The notes under the pieces are model-generated. The model did not search any database, was not told where the DNA came from, and saw nothing but the letters and a program-made list of their open reading frames with translations. A stretch of 5,443 bases of DNA from assembly GCA_002340925.1 (NCBI GenBank), contig DDMR01000009.1, forward strand, positions 1-5,443. The letters are read 5' to 3'. Below are positions 5,421 to 5,443 of this stretch, piece after piece. The translations under genes were made by a program, and so were the position numbers. Each line of letters begins with the position of its first letter. The stretch's first letter is position 1. Source of the stretch: Actinobacteria bacterium UBA2541. GTDB lineage: Bacteria; Actinomycetota; Actinomycetes; Nanopelagicales; Nanopelagicaceae.

Positions 5421-5443
5421 AAGAGAGCCTCACCTTCGGGTGG
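5421..5443 (+). terminator. Intrinsic terminator of the cold-shock gene, cut by the window edge
   Basis: Sixteen bases after the stop, an A-rich, purine-rich stretch leads into GAGCCTCACC, then TTCG, then GGTGG at the edge. CACC (5431-5434) and GGTG (5439-5442) pair around a UUCG tetraloop closed by C-G, a very stable loop common in terminators. The left arm, beginning AAGAGAGCC, predicts a matching GGCTCTCTT with T-run just past 5443, so only the first half is visible. Confidence 0.75.

Noticed and set aside
1..5443. Mobile elements, CRISPR arrays, tRNA or rRNA genes, prophage or defence genes.
   Set aside because: I saw no transposase motifs, regularly spaced repeats, cloverleaf-like segments or terminal repeats. 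All substantial coding capacity is explained by seven core-type genes.

Overview
The window reads as a chromosomal segment of a low-GC actinobacterium, probably a freshwater planktonic lineage such as the acI / Nanopelagicales group. Three points support this: the gene order fabD-fabH-acpP-fabF is the type II fatty-acid synthase cluster typical of Streptomyces-like actinobacteria; the minus-strand gene at 4375-4887 encodes a DUF3145-type protein, a family I know only from actinobacteria; and base composition is roughly mid-40s percent GC by eye, low for that phylum. Lineage below phylum is inference.

Layout: 1-117 is mostly non-coding and carries a perfect 16-bp palindrome flanked by 8-bp direct repeats, then a promoter placed so that the fabD mRNA would be leaderless. 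Positions 118-3605 hold four tightly packed plus-strand genes: malonyl-CoA:ACP transacylase (fabD), beta-ketoacyl-ACP synthase III (fabH), acyl carrier protein (acpP) and beta-ketoacyl-ACP synthase II (fabF). They meet a minus-strand pair tail to tail with only 14 bp between stop codons and no visible terminator. The pair is transcribed DUF3145 gene first (4887 to 4375), then a membrane-anchored SIMPL/DUF541 protein (4372 to 3620), with 2 bp between them. Positions 4888-5201 are a 314-bp divergent intergenic region with inverted repeats and a long structured leader for a CspA-type cold-shock gene (5202-5405). The start of that gene's intrinsic terminator, with a UUCG loop, is visible at the right edge.

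How it works together: FabD loads malonyl groups onto AcpP, FabH makes the first condensation from an acyl-CoA primer, and FabF extends the chain. The reductases and dehydratase needed to finish each cycle are not in the window. The SIMPL and DUF3145 proteins have no established link to fatty-acid synthesis, although the neighbourhood fits what I recall of other actinobacteria. The cold-shock gene looks like a separate transcription unit.

Most of the window is ordinary core metabolism. I see no mobile element, CRISPR array, RNA gene or clearly undescribed system. The points most worth a second look are the putative operator before fabD and the divergent region with the cold-shock leader.
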